64,000 nucleotides of DNA from Microlunatus panaciterrae (GTDB taxonomy: Bacteria; Actinomycetota; Actinomycetes; Propionibacteriales; Propionibacteriaceae). The stretch is from the NCBI RefSeq assembly GCF_016907535.1, contig NZ_JAFBCF010000001.1:1674001-1738000 (forward strand). Direction: 5' to 3'. The notes under the pieces were generated by a model. The model worked only from the letters and a program-made list of their open reading frames with translations, had not been told where the DNA came from and ran no database searches. Shown piece by piece: positions 1 to 8,643 of this stretch. Within the stretch, counting starts at the first letter, position 1. Every line of letters starts with the position of its first letter. Both the position numbers and the translations under genes were made by a program.

Positions 1-199
1 CCCGGGCCGCATTGCTGACGCCGATCACCAGGAAGTTGCCGCGGCCGGTGTGGCCGATCAGGATGCCGAGGGGGATGGCGATCAGCGCAGCCACCACGAC
101 GGACAGGCCGGTGAAGATCAGGTGCTCGACCACCCGGGCCCAGATGCCGTTGGGACCGGGCCAGTTCTCGGGGTTCTCGAGGAACGCGAACAGGTTCAT
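1..199 (-). CDS. Osmoprotectant ABC transporter permease, N-terminal part (cut by window edge)
   Basis: Only the first 66 codons are inside the window. They encode MNLFAFLENPENWPG followed by a hydrophobic first membrane segment (LSVVVAALIAIPLGILIG) and the start of the segment after it. This is typical of the second permease of OpuC/ProU-type glycine betaine, carnitine or choline importers. Its ATG overlaps the TGA of the upstream permease (ATGA, 196-199), so it is the third gene of a translationally coupled ATPase-permease-permease operon. The substrate-binding protein would be expected beyond base 1. The family call rests mainly on context; the substrate cannot be told from this fragment. 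Confidence 0.8.
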   Translation of the reverse strand, partial: MNLFAFLENPENWPGPNGIWARVVEHLIFTGLSVVVAALIAIPLGILIGHTGRGNFLVIGVSNAAR

Positions 200-864
200 G
201 CGACCCTCTTCCCTCGGGCCCACGGCAGGGCGCCCCGCTGGATCAGCAGGATCAGCGCGTCGGCCAGCAGGGCCAGGATCAGCGTCAGCACGAGTCCGAC
301 GATGATCGGGGTGTAGAAGCTGTTCCGGAAGCCGCGGTCGAACAGTTGCCCGAGTGCGCCGCCGCCGACTACCGCAGCCACGCTGACCAGGGCGATGTTG
401 GACACGGTGACGACCCGCAGCCCGGCGAAAATCACCGGCATCGCCAGCGGCAGCTCGACCCGCAGCAGCCGGCGCGCGGCACCGAAGCCGACCGAGGTGG
501 CCGACTGCTTCACGTCGGCCGGGACGGAGCGGAGGCCGTCGACGACGCTGCGGACCAGCAGCGCAGCCGAATAGATGGCCAGCGCGACGGCGATATTGAG
601 CGGGTCGAGGATCTGGGTGCCGAGGATGACGGGCAGCGCCACGAACAACGCCAGCGACGGGATGGAGTAGATCACCCCGAACACCGACAGGAAGCCGTTC
701 GCCACCGGCCCGGTCCGATAGACCAGGTAGCCGATCGGCAGCGCCACCACCAGTGCGGCCAGCACCGGGAGGATGGCGAGCACGGCATGCTGGAGCAGCA
801 GGTCACCGATGTAGCTCAGGTTGCTCTGGATCCAGGTCCAGTCGAGGCTCTTCACCGTTCCCAC
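196..864 (-). CDS. Osmoprotectant (OpuCB/ProW-like) ABC transporter permease
   Basis: This is a 222-residue integral membrane protein, the usual length for the BPD_transp_1 permeases of the OpuC/YehW class. About five to six hydrophobic segments are visible, and the EAA-like cytoplasmic loop reads ATSVGFGAARRLLRVELPLAMPVIFAGLR, with the conserved Gly and Pro placed for contact with the ATPase. It forms the membrane channel for betaine/choline-type solutes together with the neighbouring permease. Its ATG at 864 lies inside the end of the ATPase gene (13-base overlap), and its stop overlaps the next permease start. The transporter class is clear; the exact substrate is not. Confidence 0.88.
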   Translation of the reverse strand: MGTVKSLDWTWIQSNLSYIGDLLLQHAVLAILPVLAALVVALPIGYLVYRTGPVANGFLSVFGVIYSIPSLALFVALPVILGTQILDPLNIAVALAIYSAALLVRSVVDGLRSVPADVKQSATSVGFGAARRLLRVELPLAMPVIFAGLRVVTVSNIALVSVAAVVGGGALGQLFDRGFRNSFYTPIIVGLVLTLILALLADALILLIQRGALPWARGKRVA

Positions 865-2381
865 TTCTCGTCCGGGTGCTGGCCGACCTCACCATGCTCG
901 GCGTCGAGGTCGGCATGGCGGGGCGCGGGCCCGACGCCGTCCTGCTCGGCGTCGGCCTCCCCCGAGGCGACGTGCTCGGCGTGCTCGGTCTCGGCGTGCT
1001 CGCTCTCGGCGTGCTCGGTATCCGACGAATCGGTGTCGGGCGATTCGGCGTCGGGAGCGGTCACGTCCGCCGCCTCCGGGACCCCGGTGGCCGCGGGCCC
1101 GTCGGTGGAACGGTCGATCTCCACCGGCTCGTCCCCGACCAGCAGCACCTCGCGCTCGGTGCCCGGCCCCTCCCGGTTCGACTGCTCCTCCGCCTGGTCT
1201 GCCGCGACGGCCTCGCCTCCGGCCTGGTCTGCGTCGGCAGCATTCTCGTCCGCGATGGCGGAGTCGCCACCTCCGGCGGCAAGCCTCGCCTCGGCCTGGC
1301 GTACCGAGACCGAGTGCGCGATCGACGCGCGCGAGTCGGTCACCTGGGACAGGATCTCCGCCGGCGACACGATGCCGGCATACCGGCCACTCTGTCCTGA
1401 GACCGCAACGGCAAGACCTACCGGCGAGGTCAGCGCGGAGTCGAGTGCGGCCCGCAGCGTGTCCCGCTCGGGGTCGAAGATGGCACCCAGATGCAGCACC
1501 TCACCCGGACGACTGGCATCCGCCCAGCCCAACGGCCGGGCATCGGCGTCGATCACCAGCGTGGGCTCCGGCCCGGTGGCCGAGGCGGGATCCCGTACGG
1601 CCTTGACCCGGCTGAGCGACAGCCCGCTGGCCGGCAGGAATGAGAGCGCCCGGTAGCCACGGTCGCGACCGACGAACCCCTCGACGAAGTCGTCCGCGGG
1701 CTCGTCCAGCAGTTGCTGCGGCGTACCCACCTGCGCGAGCTTGCCGCCGATCCGCAGGATGGCCACCTGGTCACCGAGCTTGATCGCCTCGTCGATGTCG
1801 TGGGTGATCAGGACGATGGTCTTGCTGAGTTCGCGCTGCAGGCCGAGGAACAGCTCGTGCAGCTCCGCCCGCACCACGGGGTCGACGGCGGAGAACGGCT
1901 CGTCCATCAACATCACCATCGGGTCGGCAGCCAGCGCCCGCGCCACTCCGACCCGCTGCTGCTGCCCACCGGACAGCTGTGCCGGGTAGCGGTTCGCCAG
2001 CTTGCGTTCCAGGCCGACGTCGCTGAGCAGCTGCAGCGACCGCTTCCGGGTCTTGGCGCGGTCCCAGCCGATCAGGCCGGGCACGGTGCCGATGTTCTCG
2101 AGCACGGTGCGGTGCGGGAACAGCCCGCCACTCTGGATCACATAGCCCATCTGCCGGCGCAGCGCGGTCTTGCGCTTCGACCGCAGCGGCGCACCGTCCC
2201 ACAGGATCCGACCCGAGGTCGGCTCCAACATCCGGTTGATCATCCGCAGCGTCGTGGTCTTGCCGCAGCCGGACGGACCGACGATGACCGTGATCTTGTC
2301 GGAGGGGATGGTCAGGCTCAGGTCGACCACGGCCGACGTCCCATCCCGGTAGCGCTTGCTCACTGACTCGAACTCGATCAC
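852..2381 (-). CDS. Osmoprotectant ABC transporter ATP-binding protein (OpuCA/ProV-like) with long acidic tail
   Basis: The 509-residue protein begins at a GTG (VIEFESVSKRYRDG). Residues about 35-43 form Walker A (GPSGCGKTT). They are followed by the signature LSGGQQQRVGVARALA, Walker B VMLMDEPFSAVDP and the switch ITHDIDEAIKLGD. The phrase RMINRMLEPTSG is typical of the betaine/choline ATPases. A regulatory CBS-like region follows (about 255-355). The last ~150 residues are unusual: low complexity, rich in Asp, Glu, Ala and Ser, with an irregular DTEHAESEHAETEHAEH run absent from standard OpuCA. GATGAGG just upstream could be the ribosome site but is close. Upstream in-frame starts exist but would add a non-conserved leader. 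First gene of the operon. Confidence 0.88.
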   Translation of the reverse strand: MIEFESVSKRYRDGTSAVVDLSLTIPSDKITVIVGPSGCGKTTTLRMINRMLEPTSGRILWDGAPLRSKRKTALRRQMGYVIQSGGLFPHRTVLENIGTVPGLIGWDRAKTRKRSLQLLSDVGLERKLANRYPAQLSGGQQQRVGVARALAADPMVMLMDEPFSAVDPVVRAELHELFLGLQRELSKTIVLITHDIDEAIKLGDQVAILRIGGKLAQVGTPQQLLDEPADDFVEGFVGRDRGYRALSFLPASGLSLSRVKAVRDPASATGPEPTLVIDADARPLGWADASRPGEVLHLGAIFDPERDTLRAALDSALTSPVGLAVAVSGQSGRYAGIVSPAEILSQVTDSRASIAHSVSVRQAEARLAAGGGDSAIADENAADADQAGGEAVAADQAEEQSNREGPGTEREVLLVGDEPVEIDRSTDGPAATGVPEAADVTAPDAESPDTDSSDTEHAESEHAETEHAEHVASGEADAEQDGVGPAPRHADLDAEHGEVGQHPDEKWER

Positions 2382-2581
2382 ACGAACCTCATCTGCTGCC
2401 CCCACCTGTTGGGGGTTCGAAACGACCCTAACGGGCCGATGACGCTTTTCCGCGGACTCGGCTCGGCGGGTGGGGATATTGACGACCGCGCGAGGGGTAT
2501 GGACGTCATCCAATTGCAACCACATCACCCAGCGGCAGCGAAGGCCCTGGCCCTAGGATGCCCGGCAGAGGAGGAACCACC

Positions 2582-3292
2582 ATGGATCCGCAGATCTTGG
2601 CTGCCGTCATCGGGCCGATGCTGACCGCTCTGCTGGCGGCTCTCGCCGTCGGGTTCAAGGAGTGGCGCAACCGGCGGGACTGGGAGGACCGGCGCGACCG
2701 TTCGTTGCGTCAGGCCACTCAGGAGGTGGCCTACATCGATGCCTGGCTGACCGCGCACGCCAAGGTCGCCGACGAGGCATCCCACCGGGAGAAGGCGGCC
2801 CGCGCCCTCGACGACCTCGAGCGCTCCTATGCCACGGTGGCCGCAGCGGTGATCGAGGACCAGTCCATGCCTCGGGTGAAGACCCTCCGCGATCGTGCCG
2901 GTGCGCTCCTGCTGATCCCGCTCAACCGCACCAGGGCGAAGGTGGTCCGGGTCTTCTACTGGGTGGCCCTCGCGGTCGGCCTGTTGTTGTCGATGGCCTC
3001 GATCGCGGTGGCACAGAAAGGGGACCAGAGTGTCGCCTTCAACCTTCTGGTGGCGATGACGGTCACCCTGCTCTGCTTCCTGCCGGCCATCCTGCTCGCT
3101 GTGGTGGCCAAGTTGCTGGACCGTCCGCTGCGGCGCGGCAGCGACGCGACCGTCGAGGCGGGACCCTGGACACCGTCGTATACCGAGGCCTATCCGGGCT
3201 ATCCCGAGAGCGCCCGGTTCCCGCAGCCGGGCTTGCCCCCGCAGGGCGTACCGCAGGCCGCCGGTCAGCAGCCGCAGCACCACAGCCGCTAG
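2582..3292 (+). CDS. Hypothetical membrane protein
   Basis: The 236-residue protein is not recognised as a named family. The ATG at 2582 is preceded by a strong AGGAGG about 7 bases upstream. The first hydrophobic segment (ILAAVIGPMLTALLAALAVGF) is followed by a charged amphipathic helical stretch (KEWRNRRDWEDRRDRSLRQATQEVAYIDAWL). Two further membrane segments near residues 130-180 are VFYWVALAVGLLLSMASIAVA and LLVAMTVTLLCFLPAILLAVVAKLL. The C-terminal ~55 residues are Pro/Gln/Tyr-rich and probably disordered. It is transcribed divergently from the osmoprotectant operon. The helical middle may be a coiled coil. No function is assigned. Confidence 0.72.
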   Translation: MDPQILAAVIGPMLTALLAALAVGFKEWRNRRDWEDRRDRSLRQATQEVAYIDAWLTAHAKVADEASHREKAARALDDLERSYATVAAAVIEDQSMPRVKTLRDRAGALLLIPLNRTRAKVVRVFYWVALAVGLLLSMASIAVAQKGDQSVAFNLLVAMTVTLLCFLPAILLAVVAKLLDRPLRRGSDATVEAGPWTPSYTEAYPGYPESARFPQPGLPPQGVPQAAGQQPQHHSR

Positions 3293-3352
3293 GTGTAGCC
3301 GGCCATTCAGCGCCCGGTCGGCCACCGGTCCGCGTCATCGACCGAGCTGGAA

Positions 3353-3368
3353 GTTACTCGCTGGTAAC
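3353..3368. promoter_or_regulatory. Putative TetR-family operator upstream of the EtfD-like gene
   Basis: The 16-base inverted repeat GTTACTCGCTGGTAAC has arms GTTAC/GTAAC around a 6-base centre. It lies about 90 bases before the start of the EtfD-like oxidoreductase. From general knowledge, actinobacterial TetR regulators of fatty-acid degradation bind sites of the form TTACY-N4-RGTAA. Control of this gene by such a regulator is inference; no regulator gene is adjacent. Confidence 0.45.
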
Positions 3369-3456
3369 CTTGGCTGTGGATCCCGCCCGGCCGGTCGCCG
3401 GGGAGCGCGCCACCAGACCACTACGCTGGGTGGTCCCGACTCGGATGGAGTTCTCC

Positions 3457-5625
3457 GTGCAGATTGTCGCCATCGTGATCGCCTTGGCTGTCTCCGTGGT
3501 CGGGGTCGGCCTGTTCGCGCGGGCCGTGGCCGCCATCGTCGGCGTGGTGAGGCTGGGCCGACCGACCGCAGGACGCAACGACAACCCTGCCGCGCGTTGG
3601 CGGCACCTGCTCACCGAGACGCTCGGCCACACCCGGATGCTGCAGTGGAACCGGATCGGGATCGCGCACTGGTTCGTGTTCGTCGCCTTCGGCGCGCTCT
3701 TCTTCACCCTGGTGACGGCGTACGGACAGCTGTTCGACCCCCGGTTCGCGCTGCCGATCATCGGCCACTGGGTGGTGTACGAGTGGGCCAGTGAGCTGAT
3801 CGCCTGGGCCGGCCTGGTGGCGATCGTGTTTCTGATGACGGTCCGCTTCCTGCTGCGCCACTCCGGCCGCAGCTCCCGGTTCTTCGGCTCCCGCACCTGG
3901 CAGGCGGTCTATGTCGAGCTGACCATCCTCGGCATCGTGCTCTGCGTCCTGGCGCTGCGGGCGATGGAGTTCCGGCTGCTGGGCCCGGACGCGACCCGGG
4001 TGCATTTCCCGCTCACCTTCTTCCTGCTCCCCGCCGGCGTGTCGACGCCGGCGCTGGAGCGGTCGATCATCCTTGTGGCGGCGGTCAAGATCATCATCTC
4101 GATGGCCTGGTTCGTGGTGATCGGGCTCAACACGACCATGGGCGTCGCCTGGCACCGGTTCACGGTCTGGCCCAACATCTGGTTCAAGCGCGAGTCGTCC
4201 GGCCGGCCGGCGCTCGGCGCCCTGAAGCCGGTCCTGGTCGACGGAAGACCGGTGGACTTCGCCCAGATCGAGGAGCTGGACGAGGACGCCACCCTGGGCG
4301 TCGGCAAGGTGGAGGACTTCACCTGGAAGGGGCTGCTGGACTTCACCTCCTGCACCGAGTGCGGTCGCTGCCAGTCCCAGTGCCCGGCCTGGAACACCGA
4401 GAAGCCGCTCTCACCCAAGTTGCTCGTGATGGACCTCCGCGAGCACGCGTACGCGAAGGCGCCCTATCTGCAGGCGGCCGAGGCGGCTCGCGCCGACCTC
4501 CCCCAGTCGGTCAAGGACGAGGCGGAGCGACCGCTGGTGGGCCCGATCCAGACCGACGGGACCGGCTATGCCGGGGTCATCGATCCTGACGTGCTGTGGT
4601 CGTGCACCAGCTGTGGCGCCTGCGTCCAGCAGTGCCCGGTCGATATCGAACACGTCGACCACATCATGGACATGCGCAGGTTCCAGGTGATGATGGAGTC
4701 GGAGTTTCCGTCCCAGCTGAACGGGCTGTTCAAGGGGCTGGAGACCAAGGGCAACCCCTGGAGCATGAGTCCACGCGGCCGGTTGGACTGGGCGAAGGGG
4801 CTGCCGTTCGAGGTGCCGGTGGTCGGCGAGGACGTGGCCGACCTGACCGAGGTCGAGTACCTCTTCTGGGTCGGCTGCGCGGGGGCGTTCGAGGATCGGG
4901 CCAAGAAGACCACCCAGGCCGTGGCCGAGCTCCTGCACACGGCCGGGGTCAGCTTCGCCGTGCTGGGCAATGGCGAGACCTGCACCGGTGACCCGGCGCG
5001 GCGAGCGGGCAACGAGTTCGTCTTCCAGCTGCTCGCGGTGGAGAACGCCGAGACCCTGAAGGAGTCGAAGGCGACCAAGGTGGTCACGACCTGCGCGCAC
5101 TGCCTCAACACCCTGAAGAACGAGTATCCGCAGGTGGGCGTCGAGCTGGAGGTGGTGCACCACACCCAGCTGCTGAACCGGCTGGTGCGCGAGGGCAGGC
5201 TGACCCCGATCGCCCCAGCCGAGGGAAGCGTCGGCGGCCGTACGATCACCTACCACGACCCGTGCTTCCTCGGCCGGCACAACGAGATCTACGACCCGCC
5301 GCGCGACCTGCTTGGGTCGATCCCGGGCTCCACCGTGGCCGAGATGCCGCGCAACCGGCAGAAGTCCTTCTGCTGCGGGGCCGGCGGGGCCCAGATGTGG
5401 ATGGAGGAGAAGCTCGGCACCCGCATCAACCTGAACCGGACCGAGGAGGCGCTGCAGACGCTGTCGTCGACCGACGGCCCGGCGGCCATCGCCACCGGCT
5501 GCCCGTTCTGCCGGGTGATGCTCTCCGACGGCCTGACCGCGAAACAGGCGGACGGCTCGGCCGGTGAGTCGGTCGAGGTGCTGGACGTGGCGCAACTGCT
5601 GCTGGAGTCGGTCAAGCGCAGCTGA
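3457..5625 (+). CDS. Membrane (Fe-S) oxidoreductase, EtfD-like (heterodisulfide reductase-related)
   Basis: The 722-residue protein has an N-terminal NarI-like membrane part of about five segments, starting QIVAIVIALAVSVVGVGLF. Two 4Fe-4S ferredoxin clusters follow near residue 298 (CTECGRCQSQCP) and residue 382 (CTSCGACVQQCP). Two CCG (DUF3483-type) domains end with TTCAHCLNTLKNEYP and with CFLGRHNEIYDPP...CCGAGGAQMW...TGCPFCRVML. This order matches mycobacterial EtfD (Rv0338c type), which is thought to pass electrons from EtfBA in fatty-acid beta-oxidation to menaquinone; the same role here is inference. The GTG at 3457 is chosen because GGAG lies six bases upstream; the ATG at 3445 is the alternative. 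Confidence 0.85.
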   Translation: MQIVAIVIALAVSVVGVGLFARAVAAIVGVVRLGRPTAGRNDNPAARWRHLLTETLGHTRMLQWNRIGIAHWFVFVAFGALFFTLVTAYGQLFDPRFALPIIGHWVVYEWASELIAWAGLVAIVFLMTVRFLLRHSGRSSRFFGSRTWQAVYVELTILGIVLCVLALRAMEFRLLGPDATRVHFPLTFFLLPAGVSTPALERSIILVAAVKIIISMAWFVVIGLNTTMGVAWHRFTVWPNIWFKRESSGRPALGALKPVLVDGRPVDFAQIEELDEDATLGVGKVEDFTWKGLLDFTSCTECGRCQSQCPAWNTEKPLSPKLLVMDLREHAYAKAPYLQAAEAARADLPQSVKDEAERPLVGPIQTDGTGYAGVIDPDVLWSCTSCGACVQQCPVDIEHVDHIMDMRRFQVMMESEFPSQLNGLFKGLETKGNPWSMSPRGRLDWAKGLPFEVPVVGEDVADLTEVEYLFWVGCAGAFEDRAKKTTQAVAELLHTAGVSFAVLGNGETCTGDPARRAGNEFVFQLLAVENAETLKESKATKVVTTCAHCLNTLKNEYPQVGVELEVVHHTQLLNRLVREGRLTPIAPAEGSVGGRTITYHDPCFLGRHNEIYDPPRDLLGSIPGSTVAEMPRNRQKSFCCGAGGAQMWMEEKLGTRINLNRTEEALQTLSSTDGPAAIATGCPFCRVMLSDGLTAKQADGSAGESVEVLDVAQLLLESVKRS

Positions 5626-5636
5626 GCCGTCGCGGA

Positions 5637-6173
5637 CTAGGCGGAATCTGTACCGCTGGGCGGCTCGGCCGGCCCCGCCTCGTGGCCCGGCAGACCGACG
5701 GTACGCTCCCGCTGCTTCATCCGCGCCTCGTACAGGTGCCGACGGCCGACGGCCAGCTGGTCCCTGGCCTCCTGCTCGAGCTGCCGGAACAGCGACCAGT
5801 AGTCGTCGTCGTAGGCCTCGACGATCTGGAACGTCCATCGCCCCGGCAGCACATTGCGACCCACCAGCTCCGTGTCGATGCGGTCGGCGATCTGCTGGTG
5901 CCCGGCGGAGCGCAGCGCCTTCACCGCTTCACCCAACGCAATGTCGGCCGACCCGGTCAGCTGGTGGAACGAGTAGAGATGCCCACGGGCCCGTTCGGCG
6001 GTCTCCAGGGCCTCCGACAGCTTGCCCAGCGCCTCGATGGTGGCATCGTCGACTCCGGGCGGCGTCGTGTGTCCGGGCACGGGAAGATCCCCGGGTCTGG
6101 GTTCGTCGGCGGCGACGTCCGCCGCCCCTGCGCTGTCCGGCGTCGCGGTGTCCTGCATCGGGTCCACATCCAT
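5637..6173 (-). CDS. Conserved hypothetical cytoplasmic protein
   Basis: This 178-residue soluble protein has an acidic, Pro/Ala-rich N-terminus (about 1-40). A compact, probably all-helical core follows (about 42-165), including ATIEALGKLSEALETAERARG and FHQLTGSADIALGEAVKAL. It contains no signal peptide, membrane segment or recognised catalytic motif. The conserved-looking stretch RWTFQIVEAYDDDYW and the composition resemble uncharacterised actinobacterial proteins, but I cannot name the family. It is convergent with the EtfD-like gene (11-base gap) and divergent from the dehydrogenase at 6320. No function is assigned. Confidence 0.65.
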   Translation of the reverse strand: MDVDPMQDTATPDSAGAADVAADEPRPGDLPVPGHTTPPGVDDATIEALGKLSEALETAERARGHLYSFHQLTGSADIALGEAVKALRSAGHQQIADRIDTELVGRNVLPGRWTFQIVEAYDDDYWSLFRQLEQEARDQLAVGRRHLYEARMKQRERTVGLPGHEAGPAEPPSGTDSA

Positions 6174-6319
6174 GCTCAGAGCATGCCATCCCCTGCTCCG
6201 CGACGCGGGAGGACCATCGACCCTGTTCTGGGCACGACCGGGTGGTTAGCGTCGTCGACAGGGGTGATGACCACGATCACGACTGGGGACGTAGCCCACA
6301 CGTACGGGTCGGACAGGAC

Positions 6320-7114
6320 ATGAGCGCGCCCTCCGACGGCCGTGCCGCCCGGCGTCGTGCGGTCATCACCGGCGCCTCGTCCGGGATCGGCCGCGAGCTC
6401 GCTCTGTTGGTGGCCGCCGATGGATTGGACGTAGTCCTGGTCGCACGCCGGGCGGAGCGTCTGGAGGCCCTGGCGAAGGAGTGCGTCCTGCTGGGCGTCG
6501 ACGCCACATCGGTGCCGGTGGACCTGGCCGACCCCGGCGGCGCCGAGGCGGTCGTCGCCGCCCTGGGCGGAGCCGCCGTCGACGTGCTCATCAATGACGC
6601 CGGTGTCGGCGGTCACGGTCGGTTCGTCGTCGGGCGTGCCCTGGCCGCCGATCTGGCCATGATCCAGCTCAACATCGCCTCGCTGGTACATCTGACCGGG
6701 CTGCTGCTGCCCGGCATGCTCGATCGCGGGCATGGCGCCATCCTCAACGTCGCCTCGATCGCCGGGTACATCCCGGGCCCGGGCCAGGCGGTGTACAACG
6801 CCAGCAAGGCGTTCGTGCGGTCCTTCAGCCAGGCGCTGACCGTGGAGACGCAAGGCACCGGGGTCCAGGTGACGACGCTCTGCCCGGGACCGGTCGACAC
6901 CGAGTTCGCTGCGGTCGCGGGATATGCGCCGATTCGCCGGCGGTCCAACCCGCTGATGCCGGTGCTGTCCGCGGCCGAGGTGGCGACGGCCGGCTGGGAG
7001 GGTCTGAAGCGCGGCCGATCGGTGGTGGTGCCCGGCTCTGCCCTCCGGATCGGGATTCAAGCGGTCCGGTTTCTGCCCTGGCGACTGGTCGCCCGATCAG
7101 CGGAGCGCAAGTAG
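6320..7114 (+). CDS. Short-chain dehydrogenase/reductase
   Basis: The 264-residue classical SDR has a nucleotide-binding TGASSGIG motif near the N-terminus (RAVITGASSGIGRELA). The basic pair in VLVARRAERLEAL suggests NADP(H) preference. A structural motif reads INDAG, and the catalytic Ser-Tyr-Lys set is N-V-A-S-I-A-G and YNASK. The pattern GYIPGPGQAVYNASKAFVRSFSQAL resembles the DltE/YqjQ-type oxidoreductases, whose substrates are mostly unknown. Start at ATG 6320 follows GGACAGG. The C-terminus has a hydrophobic/basic tail, so peripheral membrane contact is possible. It stands alone; the substrate is not assignable. Confidence 0.9.
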   Translation: MSAPSDGRAARRRAVITGASSGIGRELALLVAADGLDVVLVARRAERLEALAKECVLLGVDATSVPVDLADPGGAEAVVAALGGAAVDVLINDAGVGGHGRFVVGRALAADLAMIQLNIASLVHLTGLLLPGMLDRGHGAILNVASIAGYIPGPGQAVYNASKAFVRSFSQALTVETQGTGVQVTTLCPGPVDTEFAAVAGYAPIRRRSNPLMPVLSAAEVATAGWEGLKRGRSVVVPGSALRIGIQAVRFLPWRLVARSAERK

Positions 7115-7172
7115 CGCAACTGTGACGCCACGAGCGCTTGTGGTAACGCCATTGTGATGTCATGCTGGCGTC

Positions 7173-7835
7173 ATGGATCTTTCACCGTACGTCGAGTCGG
7201 TCCGTGAGGGTGTCGCCAATGCCGCGGCCCTGGCCGACGAACACAGCCAACAAGTGGCGCTCAAGTTGGGCGCGGCCCTCGAGTCCTCCACCCGGCTAGC
7301 GCTCATCCAGGCCCTCTCGGACGCCGCCGGAGACATCAGCGCCGAGCTGGCACCCGCCTCGGTCGACCTCCGAATGTCGGGCGGTAACCCGCAGTTCGTG
7401 GTGTCGGTGCCGGAGACGAGTGGCGAGCCGACCCTGCTGCTCCCCCAGCCCGAGGAGCAGACGGCATCGGAGCCGGACGCCGATCTGGACGACGAACCGG
7501 TCGCCCGGATCAGCCTGCGGTTGCCCAGCTCGGTCAAGAACAGGGTCGATGAGGCGGCCTCGGCTGACGGCATCTCCACCAACGCCTGGCTGATGCGCGC
7601 CGTGATGGACGCCCTCGGCGACCGCCGTCGTGGTGAATGGCCGCAGCCGCCACAGCCCCCGATGCCACCGCTCGGCGTGTTCGGACCCAACGGACCGTTC
7701 GGTCCGCATGGCCCGTTCGGACCCAACGGGCTGTTCGGCGAACCCGGTGACGGCGGCCGGAACCGGCGCGGACCGGGCGACCGGGGACACCGCGGCAACG
7801 GCCCCCGCGGCAACGTGCAGGGGTGGGTCCGATGA
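7173..7835 (+). CDS. Ribbon-helix-helix domain protein with Gly/Pro/Phe repeat tail
   Basis: The 220-residue protein contains an Arc/HicB-like ribbon-helix-helix DNA-binding segment at about residues 110-150 (VARISLRLPSSVKNRVDEAASADGISTNAWLMRAVMDAL). The N-terminal ~80 residues are helical. The C-terminal tail is built on a short GPFGPNG-type repeat (FGPNGPFGPHGPFGPNGLFG) and is probably disordered. The gene overlaps the following DUF4097 gene by ATGA, so the two are made together. Antitoxin-like RHH proteins paired with DUF4097 proteins occur in actinobacteria, but no toxin motif is present in the partner. A local transcription regulator of this pair is the simplest inference. Confidence 0.75.
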   Translation: MDLSPYVESVREGVANAAALADEHSQQVALKLGAALESSTRLALIQALSDAAGDISAELAPASVDLRMSGGNPQFVVSVPETSGEPTLLLPQPEEQTASEPDADLDDEPVARISLRLPSSVKNRVDEAASADGISTNAWLMRAVMDALGDRRRGEWPQPPQPPMPPLGVFGPNGPFGPHGPFGPNGLFGEPGDGGRNRRGPGDRGHRGNGPRGNVQGWVR

Positions 7836-8602
7836 GCTTCCGCACTTTCGACTACAGCAACGTCCGGCAGATCTCCATCGACCACTTCGGCTCCGGCTCG
7901 ATCACCATCGAACCGGGCACCCTGGAGGACACCGTCGAGGGGTCGTTGAATGCGACCGACGAGGCGTTCCTGAGCGCCATCGAGGTCCGGCAGGACCGCG
8001 ACCACCTGCGGATCGAGATGCCCAACCGGCCGTTCCGCGGCTCCACCGCCCATCTGCGGCTGAGCGTCCCACCCGAGCTGTCATACGACATCTCGTCCGG
8101 GTCGGCCGACATCTCCATCACCGCCGACGTCGGCCGGGCCAAGATCACCTCCGGTTCCGGCGACGTGCACCTGCCTGGCGCCGGCGACCTGGAGTGCGGC
8201 ACCGGCTCCGGCGACATCGCCGTCGGTCGGCTGCACGGCGGCTCGGCCCGGTTGACCACCGGTTCGGGTGATGTCGTGATCGACGAGGCCCATGGCCCGG
8301 TGCATGCGAAGTCCGGCTCCGGAGACCTGCTGATCAGGTCGCTGCTGTCTGACCTCCGGGCCAACTCCGGCTCCGGCGACATCTCCGTACCGTCCACCTT
8401 GGGCTCGGTCGATCTCCGCTCCGCCTCCGGCTCGATCACTGTCGGTGTCGCCGACGACCTGCCGGCCTGGCTGGACCTGAACTCGGTCTCCGGCGACATC
8501 CGGATCACCATCGAGCCGAGCGGCGAGCCCGCCCCTGGGGAGCCGTTCGTCTCCATCCGGGCCCGTACCGCCTCCGGCGAGATCGCCGTCTACCGCGCCT
8601 GA
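7832..8602 (+). CDS. DUF4097-family beta-strand repeat protein
   Basis: The 256-residue protein has a repeated motif built on SGSGDI: ISSGSADISI, ITSGSGDVHL, CGTGSGDIAV, LTTGSGDVVI, AKSGSGDLLI, ANSGSGDISV, LRSASGSITV and NSVSGDIRI. This is the right-handed beta-helix/adhesin-like pattern of DUF4097 (DUF4098) proteins. No signal peptide or membrane segment is visible, so a cytoplasmic scaffold or sensor is more likely than a surface adhesin. The ATG at 7832 overlaps the stop of the RHH gene. Biochemical function is unknown for the family. Confidence 0.82.
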   Translation: MSFRTFDYSNVRQISIDHFGSGSITIEPGTLEDTVEGSLNATDEAFLSAIEVRQDRDHLRIEMPNRPFRGSTAHLRLSVPPELSYDISSGSADISITADVGRAKITSGSGDVHLPGAGDLECGTGSGDIAVGRLHGGSARLTTGSGDVVIDEAHGPVHAKSGSGDLLIRSLLSDLRANSGSGDISVPSTLGSVDLRSASGSITVGVADDLPAWLDLNSVSGDIRITIEPSGEPAPGEPFVSIRARTASGEIAVYRA

Positions 8603-8643
8603 CGGGTCCCTCGGCGCGCCGTGTCGGTCCCTCGGCCGCCCGT

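Noticed and set aside
346-1656. Long open frame antisense to the osmoprotectant ABC genes
   Set aside because: It opposes genes with clear transporter motifs; such long antisense frames are common at this GC content and its translation has no recognisable domain.
7173-8602. Classical toxin-antitoxin pair
   Set aside because: The RHH protein looks antitoxin-like, but the partner is a 256-residue DUF4097 repeat protein with no nuclease, kinase or membrane toxin motif.
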